Assembly: GCA_964394845.1 (NCBI GenBank)
Contig: CAYMZB010000065.1
Coordinates: 1-5,246 of the forward strand
Source: CAYMZB01 sp964394845
GTDB taxonomy: Bacteria > Patescibacteriota > Microgenomatia > Daviesbacterales > UBA10151
Length of the DNA: 5,246 bases
Direction: 5' to 3'
Within the stretch, counting starts at the first letter, position 1. Each line of letters begins with the position of its first letter. Below the pieces are notes generated by a model. It was not told where the DNA came from. It saw nothing but the letters and a program-made list of their open reading frames with translations, and did not search any database. Shown piece after piece: positions 1-5,246 of this stretch. A program made the translations under genes and the position numbers.

Positions 1-1181
1 CCCATAGACATCTGACTATTCCCCATCATTTGCCCATTTCCCATCATATGACCGCCCATTGCGTTATTAGATGACCCCATCTGAAGAGTTAAGGTAAGAT
101 TTTTATCAGCGGATTTAGTGAATAGTGGACGTAAGGATGCAAGAGAATCAATTAGGTCTTGATTTGTACGAGGCACTAAAAAGTATGAAGTAGTAGCTGG
201 AGACGATGCGACAGCAATTGTACCCATAGGATATGTTTTTTGCGGAGTTTTGTTTACAATTTGGAAATCACCAGATTTATCAAACCAAATCTCGACCACT
301 GTGCGTTCTGAGGGTCCAAGAGTAACCGAATCTACCCACTCCTCACGTTCATATTTACCATTATCTGCTCCCACTAAGCGCATACGAGTATTGGGAATAG
401 AGAAATTGAATACTCTAGTGTTAGCTGCATTGGTAACATAAAAACGTACTCGTTCACCTTGTGTGACAGAAAGCTTGTATTTATCGTCACCGTTTATGAG
501 CATGGTATTCCCAAACCTACCCATCAGAGTATGGTCAACTGTTGTTTTATCAAATGCAGCTATTTTACCATTCTCGATTAAAATATCATCTAAAAATATA
601 GTTTCTTCCCGATCAACTTCAGCCCAGTAGTCTTTGTTAGCGGGTGATACGAGGAAGTTACCATATAATCCAAGTTCCTGAGCATAATCCTCACGAATAT
701 GTGGATGATACCAATAAATTCCTACATCCGGAAATTTTAGTTTATAGGTGAAGCTTTCTCCTGGTTTGACAGCTTTCTGTGTAATATCAGGTACTCCATC
801 AAACTTGTTTTCTAGTCTTAAACCATGCGAGTGGATTGTGGAATCCACATCTGTGTTGTTAGTGAAATTTACTGTTATTTCTGCACCTTGAGGAACTTTA
901 ATTAATGGTCCGGGAATGGAACCATTATATGCAAGCATCTTAACCTCTTTACCGTTAATTTCTTTCTTAACAATTTCAGCAGTTAGATTAAAACTATCAC
1001 TATTTTTTAATTCTATAACTCCTGATTTTTTAGCAATAGGGTAAGAATCTAATGAGGAAGAAAATTCCCCAGTTTGTCCAGTTTGGGTTGAACCAGATTG
1101 CTGTTTGGAATTGCTGTAAAAGTAGTATCCTGCACCTAAAGATAGTATAACGATAATTGCTACAATTAGGTATCTAGGCAT
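1..1181 (-). CDS. Multicopper oxidase, CueO/laccase-like, C-terminus beyond window
   Basis: The gene is open to the window edge; 393 residues are visible. Residues about 3-22 form an uncleaved-looking signal anchor with no lipobox cysteine, so the enzyme probably faces outside the membrane. A first cupredoxin domain follows, with the copper-ligand pairs H117-S-H119-G and W157-Y-H159-P-H161 of the type 2/type 3 cluster. A second domain follows, and then a methionine-rich segment at residues 375-393 (7 Met plus one His), just where CueO carries its Met-rich insert. The third domain, with the type 1 copper site and the last histidine pair, must lie outside the window. Family members oxidise Cu(I), other metals or phenols while reducing O2 to water. 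The ATG overlaps the stop of the upstream 41-residue gene by 8 bp, which suggests translational coupling. Class is well supported; the substrate (Cu(I) is favoured) is inferred. Confidence 0.93.
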   Translation of the reverse strand, partial: MPRYLIVAIIVILSLGAGYYFYSNSKQQSGSTQTGQTGEFSSSLDSYPIAKKSGVIELKNSDSFNLTAEIVKKEINGKEVKMLAYNGSIPGPLIKVPQGAEITVNFTNNTDVDSTIHSHGLRLENKFDGVPDITQKAVKPGESFTYKLKFPDVGIYWYHPHIREDYAQELGLYGNFLVSPANKDYWAEVDREETIFLDDILIENGKIAAFDKTTVDHTLMGRFGNTMLINGDDKYKLSVTQGERVRFYVTNAANTRVFNFSIPNTRMRLVGADNGKYEREEWVDSVTLGPSERTVVEIWFDKSGDFQIVNKTPQKTYPMGTIAVASSPATTSYFLVPRTNQDLIDSLASLRPLFTKSADKNLTLTLQMGSSNNAMGGHMMGNGQMMGNSQMSM

Positions 1182-1299
1182 ATTTATCCGTTGCCTCCAT
1201 TTGCCTAGGCGGACATTTTGTATCAGCATAAGAGCAAAAAACGCAACAATCTCCTTTCTTAGGTACTAATGTTACTATCTCATTTATGCTTTTATTCAT
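1174..1299 (-). CDS. Minimal 41-residue GDCCVxC four-cysteine protein
   Basis: This short gene encodes 41 residues with the cluster G16-D-C18-C19-V-F-C22-S-Y and then K-C29-P-P. From memory this matches the C-terminal signature of the family named GDCCVxC domain-containing (seleno)protein, whose members are about 70 residues long with an additional N-terminal Cys motif; that half is absent here. No signal peptide is present, so it is probably cytoplasmic. Four Cys in 12 residues suggest soft-metal binding or thiol redox, but no function is established. It starts 12 bases after the stop of the His/Met-rich gene, in the same frame, and overlaps the oxidase start by 8 bp, so it belongs to the same operon. 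A purine-rich AGAGA 6 bases before the ATG is its only ribosome-site candidate. That the cysteine signature lies in frame exactly between two coupled genes argues that it is real. Confidence 0.75.
   Translation of the reverse strand: MNKSINEIVTLVPKKGDCCVFCSYADTKCPPRQMEATDKYA
1194..1198 (-). promoter_or_regulatory. Shine-Dalgarno GGAGG of the multicopper oxidase gene
   Basis: A perfect GGAGG lies inside the end of the preceding small gene. It is 12 bases from the ATG at 1181, longer than the usual 5-9. No alternative start codon sits closer in the oxidase frame, so this site supports the ATG at 1181 and coupling to the small gene. Confidence 0.5.
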
Positions 1300-1300
1300 A

Positions 1301-1330
1301 TTTAATCTCTTTTAATCTCTTTTAATCTCT
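1301..1330 (-). repeat. Three perfect tandem copies of a 10-bp unit
   Basis: The unit AGAGATTAAA (minus strand) occurs three times without mismatch, and 1332-1341 holds a fourth copy with two mismatches. The first copy encodes the end of the His/Met-rich protein, the second carries its TAA stop, and the third provides the AGAGA that precedes the small-gene ATG. Losing one unit would leave the upstream protein unchanged but shorten the gap between stop and next ATG from 12 to 2 bases. Confidence 0.9.
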
Positions 1331-1785
1331 ATTTTATCTCCATCCTTCATTAAATAATTTTCAAACTCCATATTTTCCCCTTCATTTACAGTCATTTTGA
1401 CTGTGCCATCTGATCCATTAGTTTTATCGAAGAGCTTACTTGAGTTAAATTCTTTACCCCAAACCTGGAAAAAATTACCTAGTCTTGTATCATTTTTTGT
1501 TACCACTCCCTGCATTTCCATATGGACTACGCCTTCTTTGTTGTCTTGATCGTGAGTATGAATTTTACCGTGTACTGCTCCTAATCCTAAATTTGCAGGA
1601 ATTTCTTGCTTTTCACCTTTTATAGTAACTGTTACTTTTGGATGCCAATGTAACCCTTGACGCGCAATAATTTGATCCTCTGAGACATTAACATCCCCCC
1701 CTTTTGATAATAGATAGATAGCTCCAATCATGATTAAAAGAGTAACTATTCCCCCAATAACAATGATCTTCTTTTCTGTATTCAT
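1312..1785 (-). CDS. Membrane-anchored His/Met-rich protein, possible copper-binding
   Basis: This 157-residue protein has one membrane segment (about 6-26) after a short Lys-containing N-terminus, so the rest should face outside. The outer domain holds H46-W-H48-P, then H72, H76-T-H78-D and H88-M89-E-M91, followed by a beta-rich C-terminal part. I do not recognise a named family; similar short anchored proteins with an HWHP motif occur, in my recollection, as hypotheticals in candidate-phyla genomes. The paired His and Met residues could bind Cu(I)/Cu(II), and the oxidase gene two positions downstream fits a chaperone or donor role; this is inference. Its ATG overlaps the preceding stop as ATGA (4 bp), and AAGGA seven bases upstream (1793-1797) is a good ribosome site that supports this start. 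Confidence 0.88.
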   Translation of the reverse strand: MNTEKKIIVIGGIVTLLIMIGAIYLLSKGGDVNVSEDQIIARQGLHWHPKVTVTIKGEKQEIPANLGLGAVHGKIHTHDQDNKEGVVHMEMQGVVTKNDTRLGNFFQVWGKEFNSSKLFDKTNGSDGTVKMTVNEGENMEFENYLMKDGDKIEIKRD

Positions 1786-2306
1786 CCAGTTGTCCTTATG
1801 TTTACTGCGCAGGTTATTTTTTGGCTGTTACTTTTCAACATTAAGTAAAGTGACATAATGAGTAGTGCGACTGCTATTATAGATAGTTCTGTACCCCTAA
1901 AAGGTAAATAGGCAACACTTCCTGATAGTCCAAGTAATGCTAACACTGGCAAACCACAAGCTGCACATCCACTACCTATAAACCCCAGTAGCGACCCTCC
2001 ACCAATTACTAATTTTAAATTTCCAGAAGATTTCAGGATAGATATTCTTCGTATTACAAGCGTAAGATTTATCCCTGTTAAAATTGAAGTTAAAACTAGA
2101 ATAAATAATCCAAACCCACTCATAGCTGTCCACATCCCACCAAGCAAGGCTATAAGCAAATTAAATCTGTAACTGAATGTATGATCACCAAATAAAGTAT
2201 CTTTAACAAGACCTAAATTCATCAGATAAGTTATTATTAGAAGATATAAAGCACTAATAAGAAGGGTGGAGATTATAAAAGTTTTAGAAGTGATGACATC
2301 TTTCAT
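1782..2306 (-). CDS. Four-helix membrane protein with C-A-A-C motif, MerT-like tail
   Basis: The protein has 174 residues and about four membrane segments (roughly 9-30, 48-76, 99-125, 140-157). The third begins with G111-S-G-C114-A-A-C117-G-L-P and is followed by L-A-L-L-G-L-S-G and, after a short P-F-R-G loop, the last helix. This pattern recalls the MerT mercury-transporter end (vicinal Cys, Pro, then LxLLGxxG) and also the intramembrane Cys pairs of CcdA/DsbD-type electron carriers; I cannot assign it to either. A third Cys, C166, lies in the tail. The gene starts 2 bases after the stop of the DsbA-like gene, without a clear Shine-Dalgarno, so it is probably translated by coupling. Partner of the DsbA-like protein (electron acceptor or donor) and metal importer/exporter are both possible roles. 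Confidence 0.88.
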   Translation of the reverse strand: MKDVITSKTFIISTLLISALYLLIITYLMNLGLVKDTLFGDHTFSYRFNLLIALLGGMWTAMSGFGLFILVLTSILTGINLTLVIRRISILKSSGNLKLVIGGGSLLGFIGSGCAACGLPVLALLGLSGSVAYLPFRGTELSIIAVALLIMSLYLMLKSNSQKITCAVNIRTTG

Positions 2307-2308
2307 GA

Positions 2309-3121
2309 TTACTGAGATAGTTTCTCATCTATGATTGCTTTAAAAGCTGCATATGGTTGAGCCCCAACCAGTTTTGTTCCCTCAATCTCCTGGCCTGTTG
2401 ATTTACCAATAAAAAAGGTTGGTGTACCAGAAGCCCCATATTTTGTAGCATCAGCTAAATCTTTTTGGACTTCGTCCTTATATTTATCTGAATCTAAGCA
2501 ACTTTTAAAGTTTCCAGAATTTAAACCTAAATCAGAAGCTATAGTGTATAGATCATTAACAGCTAACCCGTTGCCATTTGATTTAGTCCTTTTGAAAATT
2601 TCATCATGATATTTAAAATAACTTGTGTCTCCGCCTTGGTCTCTAGCACAATTTGCTGCAATGGCCTCTTTGGTGGCCATTGGATCATGGAAAGATAAGG
2701 GTAAATCTCGATAAACCATCTTTACTTTACCAGTATCAATATAATCTTTCTTTAAATCTTGGTAAGTTTGATCAAAGTGTCTTTTGCAAAAAGGACATTC
2801 ATAATCTGAAAAATCTATTAAAGTAACAGGAGCATTTTTGTCACCTAACATTGGGTCATCATCTAAGGATACTTTCACAGGACCTGTATCCTCTGGTGGA
2901 GCAGCCTGAGGAGCTACAGGTTGAGCAGGAGCTTGTGCTGCTTGTTGGGTTCCTGTGCTCAATCCCTGAGGTGTTATTCCTTTGATTTTAATAATTCCAC
3001 CGCTAACTAAAATAGAAAGGGAAATAATAAGCGAACCTATTATAATAGAACCAGGTATTGTATTGAATAACAAGCTAAAAACACTACCTTTGGTATCTAG
3101 ATTCTTTTCCTTTGTATACAT
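2309..3121 (-). CDS. Membrane-anchored DsbA-family thiol oxidoreductase
   Basis: From the ATG at 3121 this is a 270-residue protein: short N-terminus, membrane anchor (about 23-45), an Ala/Gln/Pro-rich linker (about 59-76), then a DsbA-type thioredoxin fold. The active site is Y-E-C109-P-F-C112, the cis-proline loop is G-T-P234-T-F-F, and the helical insert carries C158 and C208, a likely structural or second redox pair. It should act outside the membrane, making or rearranging disulfides, or reducing Cys-bound metal. The frame remains open to a TTG at 3160, but that TTG is the first triplet of a TTGACA -35 box and would be upstream of the transcript start, so I prefer 3121. An ATG almost at the 5' end of the mRNA would be read as leaderless. 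It heads the five-gene block. Family is clear; start and substrate are inferred. Confidence 0.93.
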   Translation of the reverse strand: MYTKEKNLDTKGSVFSLLFNTIPGSIIIGSLIISLSILVSGGIIKIKGITPQGLSTGTQQAAQAPAQPVAPQAAPPEDTGPVKVSLDDDPMLGDKNAPVTLIDFSDYECPFCKRHFDQTYQDLKKDYIDTGKVKMVYRDLPLSFHDPMATKEAIAANCARDQGGDTSYFKYHDEIFKRTKSNGNGLAVNDLYTIASDLGLNSGNFKSCLDSDKYKDEVQKDLADATKYGASGTPTFFIGKSTGQEIEGTKLVGAQPYAAFKAIIDEKLSQ

Positions 3122-3122
3122 A

Positions 3123-3141
3123 CTACTACTTAGTGTAGTAG
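3123..3141. promoter_or_regulatory. Perfect inverted-repeat operator, probable BlaI-family site
   Basis: CTACTAC and GTAGTAG form perfect 7-bp arms around a 5-bp spacer (19 bp in all). TACTACA/TGTAGTA half-sites fit what is known of BlaI/MecI/CopY operators, which contain TACA...TGTA cores. The site covers the -10 box and predicted transcription start of the DsbA-like operon, ideal for repression. An eight-base CTACTACA is shared with the repressor gene's own promoter. Confidence 0.72.
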
Positions 3142-3160
3142 AGGGTATATGGTTTGTCAA
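3132..3160 (-). promoter_or_regulatory. Promoter of the DsbA-to-oxidase operon
   Basis: TTGACA (3160-3155) is a perfect -35. After 17 bases comes TACACT (3137-3132), a 4-of-6 -10 match. It begins 3 bases beyond the protease stop codon and puts the transcript start near 3125, about 4 bases before the ATG at 3121. The -10 lies inside the inverted-repeat operator. Confidence 0.65.
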
Positions 3161-3163
3161 GCC

Positions 3164-4165
3164 TTAGTGATCTACGGAGTAATTTATAGGACTAAATGAA
3201 CTTTGTGAGCTAAATGGAAGCTCTGTTGTGGCACTTTCTTTAATGCAAGAAACCATATGTACATCCCTTGGTGACATTATAAAATAGGAATGTGTACCAT
3301 CTCCGTTTTCCATAGCATGAACTGGAAGATTGAGAATCCCAAACGCTCCAGTAATTACGACTATTGAAATCACCATCTTTAGGACAGAAATTCTAATATC
3401 TGCTTTAAAATGTAAATTAGTTAATGCTTTTATCCTTTGTTCTACACCAACCTCATTAACAAATGAGGCAATTCCGTTAAGATTAGATGCTAAACTATCT
3501 AATGTCTTTGTAAGGGCTGATTTTAAATCTCTAAGTGATCTATTACGAATAACCAACTGATCAGCTGCTAACTCTTTAGAGAGAGAATAGTATTTATGAA
3601 AATCTCTTAAAATGGGTATAAAGAAAAACATAGACACAACCACCTGACTTAAAAGAATTTTCAGAGGGTCTCTATTTTTTAGGTGATAGCTTTCATGAAC
3701 CAAAACCGCTTTTAACTCTCCTGAATTTAAAGAGTTAACCAGTTTTAAGCTTAAACAGATTCTGGGGGTTAATAGTCTATAACAAAAAGACGAGAAGGTA
3801 GATCTTTTAACTACATCAACTCTGTTAACAATACCTAACTGCGATGCAATATCTTTAACCTTCCTGGGCGTTACCACCTTATTTTTTAGAATTCTGCCAA
3901 TAAAAACTTTAGTTCTAATGACATGAAAGTTAAGTAGTATTAAACCTATCAAGATAACCAATAACAACATTAAAACAAATAATGAAGGAAACGAGTGTGG
4001 TACAGAAAAGAATAGTCCTTTAATAGCTTCCTTACAGTTGTATAATGCGTGGCCTACAGTCAATGATACCGCTTTATTTAGTAAGCTAAATACCAAAAAT
4101 AACAGCAGAGAGAAAACTGCAAAAAGAATATAAAAAGCTTTGTTTGCATTTATTGCTTGATTCAT
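3164..4165 (-). CDS. M56-family membrane metalloprotease, BlaR1/MecR1-like, no penicillin-sensor domain
   Basis: This is a 333-residue polytopic protein with membrane segments at about 10-30, 60-82, 170-187 and 259-281. The zinc-protease motif is H157-E-S-Y-H161, with downstream E198 in K-E-L-A-A-D as third ligand. In BlaR1/MecR1 this domain starts the cleavage that inactivates the partner repressor. Those proteins are near 600 residues because of a C-terminal penicillin-binding sensor; here only about 50 residues follow the last helix, with H283, M285, H292, M297, H303-M304 and C307. Beta-lactam sensing by the usual domain is therefore excluded; another ligand, perhaps a metal or thiol state, is a guess. 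The ATG overlaps the repressor stop (ATGA, 4 bp), so the two genes are co-translated. Fold and protease role are well supported; the signal is unknown. Confidence 0.92.
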   Translation of the reverse strand: MNQAINANKAFYILFAVFSLLLFLVFSLLNKAVSLTVGHALYNCKEAIKGLFFSVPHSFPSLFVLMLLLVILIGLILLNFHVIRTKVFIGRILKNKVVTPRKVKDIASQLGIVNRVDVVKRSTFSSFCYRLLTPRICLSLKLVNSLNSGELKAVLVHESYHLKNRDPLKILLSQVVVSMFFFIPILRDFHKYYSLSKELAADQLVIRNRSLRDLKSALTKTLDSLASNLNGIASFVNEVGVEQRIKALTNLHFKADIRISVLKMVISIVVITGAFGILNLPVHAMENGDGTHSYFIMSPRDVHMVSCIKESATTELPFSSQSSFSPINYSVDH

Positions 4166-4536
4166 TTGGAGTTTTTTAACATTTCCGTTAATTGACGTCT
4201 TTTTGCCTCCGGAATCTTTTCAATTTCCTCTGCAAAATGAGCAACAGCTACTTCGCCAAAATTTGCTACAAAGTTTTTAATTATCTGTTGGGATACCTTT
4301 GTTAAGAACTTCTCCTTTGAGTATGAAGACTGGTAAAGGTAAGCCCTACCCTCAGGACTACGTTTGAGCAACTTTTTATCTATCAAACGACCCATGATAG
4401 TCATTACAGTTGTGTAGGCTATCTTACGTTTTTGTTGAATAATCTCGGTAACTGTCTTAACTGAAATTGGAGCATTTGTCTTCCAAACAATCTCCATTAT
4501 TTCTTTTTCAAGATCACCTAACATCTGAGTAGTCAT
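4162..4536 (-). CDS. BlaI/MecI/CopY-family winged-helix repressor
   Basis: From the ATG at 4536 the repressor has 124 residues, normal for the family. The N-terminal winged helix contains L-E-K-E-I-M-E-I-V-W (9-18), the recognition helix A-Y-T-T-V-M-T-I-M-G-R-L (40-51) and the wing R-A-Y-L-Y (64-68); a helical dimerisation domain follows. An Asn-Phe pair at 92-93 falls near the N-F bond cut in staphylococcal BlaI, which fits control by the adjacent protease. The Cys-rich C-terminal tail of copper-sensing CopY is missing, and no Cys remains with this start. The frame is open to an ATG at 4545, but that codon overlaps the -10 box; the ATG at 4536 is where a leaderless transcript would begin. 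It probably represses itself and the DsbA-to-oxidase operon. Family assignment is firm; targets are inferred. Confidence 0.94.
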   Translation of the reverse strand: MTTQMLGDLEKEIMEIVWKTNAPISVKTVTEIIQQKRKIAYTTVMTIMGRLIDKKLLKRSPEGRAYLYQSSYSKEKFLTKVSQQIIKNFVANFGEVAVAHFAEEIEKIPEAKRRQLTEMLKNSK

Positions 4537-4537
4537 A

Positions 4538-4556
4538 TTACACATTGTAGTAGTAA
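4538..4556. promoter_or_regulatory. Probable BlaI-family autoregulatory operator
   Basis: The plus strand reads TTACACATTGTAGTAGTAA, with a TACA-CAT-TGTA core (4 + 4 bases) and outer TTAC/GTAA. The symmetry is weaker than at 3123-3141, but the CTACTACA half-site and its position over the -10 box are the same. It also lies just upstream of the divergent YdcF gene and could affect it. Confidence 0.55.
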
Positions 4557-4573
4557 ACTATTATTGAAGTCAA
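4544..4573 (-). promoter_or_regulatory. Promoter of the repressor-protease operon
   Basis: TTGACT (4573-4568, five of six) and TACAAT (4549-4544, five of six) are separated by 18 bases. The predicted start of transcription, about 7 bases past the -10, coincides with the ATG at 4536. The design matches the promoter at 3132-3160. Confidence 0.65.
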
Positions 4574-4581
4574 ATATTTTT

Positions 4582-5175
4582 ATGAAGAAAAAAACATTAA
4601 TTTTATTGGGAATTATTCTTTTAATAGGGATCATTTACCAACAAAAAATCCCACATATTTTACTAGGTATTTATTTATCTCCTTCAAGTAACTTAACTAG
4701 AGCTGATGCAATTGTTGTGGTAAGTGGAGACAATGATCGTATGAAACATGCTATTGACCTATATAAACAAGGTTACGCTTCCAGACTAATTCTTTCAGGC
4801 GCTGCAAAGGAAGGTTTTACTTCAAATGCATTAGCCATGCAGATTGAAGCATCTAAATCTGGTGTTCCTAATGAAGCTGTCATTATGGAAGAGAAAGCAT
4901 ATAACACTTTTGAAAATGCTGTCTACACTAAAGAAATTGTTACTATGCAAGGAATGAAGAATATCATTTTAGTTTCTTCACCTTACCACCAAAGACGTGT
5001 GTATGAAACCTTCAGAAGAGTGTTTGAGGATACCGGTGTAAAACTGCAAAACAGCCCATCTCATTACTCAACCTGGAAAGCAGATAATTGGTGGCAATCA
5101 GATAAAGATCTTCATTTAACACAAGAAGAGACTGTAAAAATTCTGTGGGCAAATATTACAGGAAGCTATAAATAG
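4582..5175 (+). CDS. YdcF/SanA-like DUF218 membrane-anchored protein
   Basis: From the ATG at 4582 this is a 197-residue protein with an N-terminal membrane anchor (about 5-19) and a DUF218 Rossmann-like domain. Family landmarks are A-D-A-I-V-V-V-S-G-D (41-50, usually with GG), R-L-I-L-S-G (68-73), the E-x-x-x-N-T-x-E-N-A motif (104-113) and V-S-S-P-Y-H-Q-R-R (131-139). DUF218 proteins such as SanA and YdcF are linked to envelope barrier functions, but a reaction is not established. The frame can be extended to a TTG at 4564, which lies within the intergenic promoter area and has no ribosome site, so ATG is preferred; no strong Shine-Dalgarno precedes it either. It is divergent from the repressor gene, with only 45 bases between the two ATGs, so regulation may be shared. 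No good sigma-70 promoter is obvious on this strand. Confidence 0.9.
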   Translation: MKKKTLILLGIILLIGIIYQQKIPHILLGIYLSPSSNLTRADAIVVVSGDNDRMKHAIDLYKQGYASRLILSGAAKEGFTSNALAMQIEASKSGVPNEAVIMEEKAYNTFENAVYTKEIVTMQGMKNIILVSSPYHQRRVYETFRRVFEDTGVKLQNSPSHYSTWKADNWWQSDKDLHLTQEETVKILWANITGSYK

Positions 5176-5246
5176 TTAAATACTCAATTCTGGTTTCAAA
5201 ATCTCATATACATTTCTCGCATACGACATTAATTTTTTTTGAGACT
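5176..5246 (-). CDS. Possible C-terminus of a convergent gene
   Basis: One minus-strand frame is open from the window edge to a TAA at 5178-5176, directly abutting the YdcF stop. It gives 22 residues ending Y-E-I-L-K-P-E-L-S-I, a plausible amphipathic protein tail. Of the other two minus frames, one stops at once and the other within 14 codons. The fragment is too short to identify and could be chance. I see no terminator hairpin between the two stops. Confidence 0.35.
   Translation of the reverse strand, partial: SQKKLMSYARNVYEILKPELSI

Noticed and set aside
181..200. A GAAGTAGTAG half-site resembling the repressor box
   Set aside because: It is inside coding sequence, has no opposing arm and no promoter near it; the same goes for AAGTAGTATT near 3931.
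250..441. A 63-codon plus-strand open frame
   Set aside because: It lies antisense inside the multicopper oxidase, has no domain features, and the oxidase frame is clearly the coding one.
2982..3167. A 61-codon plus-strand frame with hydrophobic stretches
   Set aside because: It is the antisense of the DsbA-like anchor segment; the hydrophobicity is an echo of the membrane helix on the other strand.
3330..3560. A 76-codon plus-strand frame
   Set aside because: It is antisense to the M56 protease, which has conserved motifs; nothing supports this frame.
3164..4545. A classical beta-lactam resistance locus
   Set aside because: There is no penicillin-binding sensor in the protease and no beta-lactamase or PBP gene in the window.
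4538..4582. A plus-strand promoter for the YdcF gene, e.g. TTACAC with TATTAT
   Set aside because: The spacer is only 15 bases and the -35 match is weak; other combinations are poorer still, so I could not define one.

Overview
The window is AT-rich and densely coding. TGA is read as a stop (it ends the BlaI-like and the CxxC membrane genes), so the code is not the TGA-reassigned type. Low GC, short intergenic spaces, an anchored DsbA-like protein with an Ala/Pro/Gln linker and short orphan envelope proteins resemble a Candidate Phyla Radiation (Patescibacteria) genome, perhaps Microgenomates. This is an impression from gene style; no ribosomal or other phylogenetic marker is present, and a Gram-positive host cannot be excluded.

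Layout: seven genes run on the minus strand from about 4536 down to 1. The first two are a BlaI/MecI/CopY-family repressor and an M56 (BlaR1/MecR1-like) membrane metalloprotease, overlapping by 4 bp. Directly after the protease stop there is a second promoter carrying a perfect 19-bp inverted repeat, followed by five tightly packed genes. These encode a membrane-anchored DsbA-family thiol oxidoreductase, a four-helix membrane protein with a C-A-A-C motif, a membrane-anchored His/Met-rich protein, a 41-residue four-cysteine GDCCVxC peptide, and a multicopper oxidase cut off by the window edge. On the plus strand, divergent from the repressor, lies a YdcF/DUF218 protein. The last 71 bases probably hold the C-terminus of a convergent gene.

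Interpretation: the repressor and the second gene block have similar promoters (TTGACT-18-TACAAT and TTGACA-17-TACACT). In both, the -10 box is embedded in a CTACTACA element, and the first usable ATG lies only about 8-10 bases beyond the -10. This suggests that the BlaI-like repressor controls both units and that the transcripts are leaderless or nearly so. No beta-lactamase or penicillin-binding protein is visible. The regulated cargo looks like extracytoplasmic thiol redox plus copper (or other soft-metal) handling. The inferred system is an envelope-stress or metal-stress module under protease/repressor control. The inducing signal and the metal are not shown by the sequence.

There is no gene-free stretch longer than 300 bases, and I see no RNA gene, insertion sequence, CRISPR array or convincing hairpin terminator.
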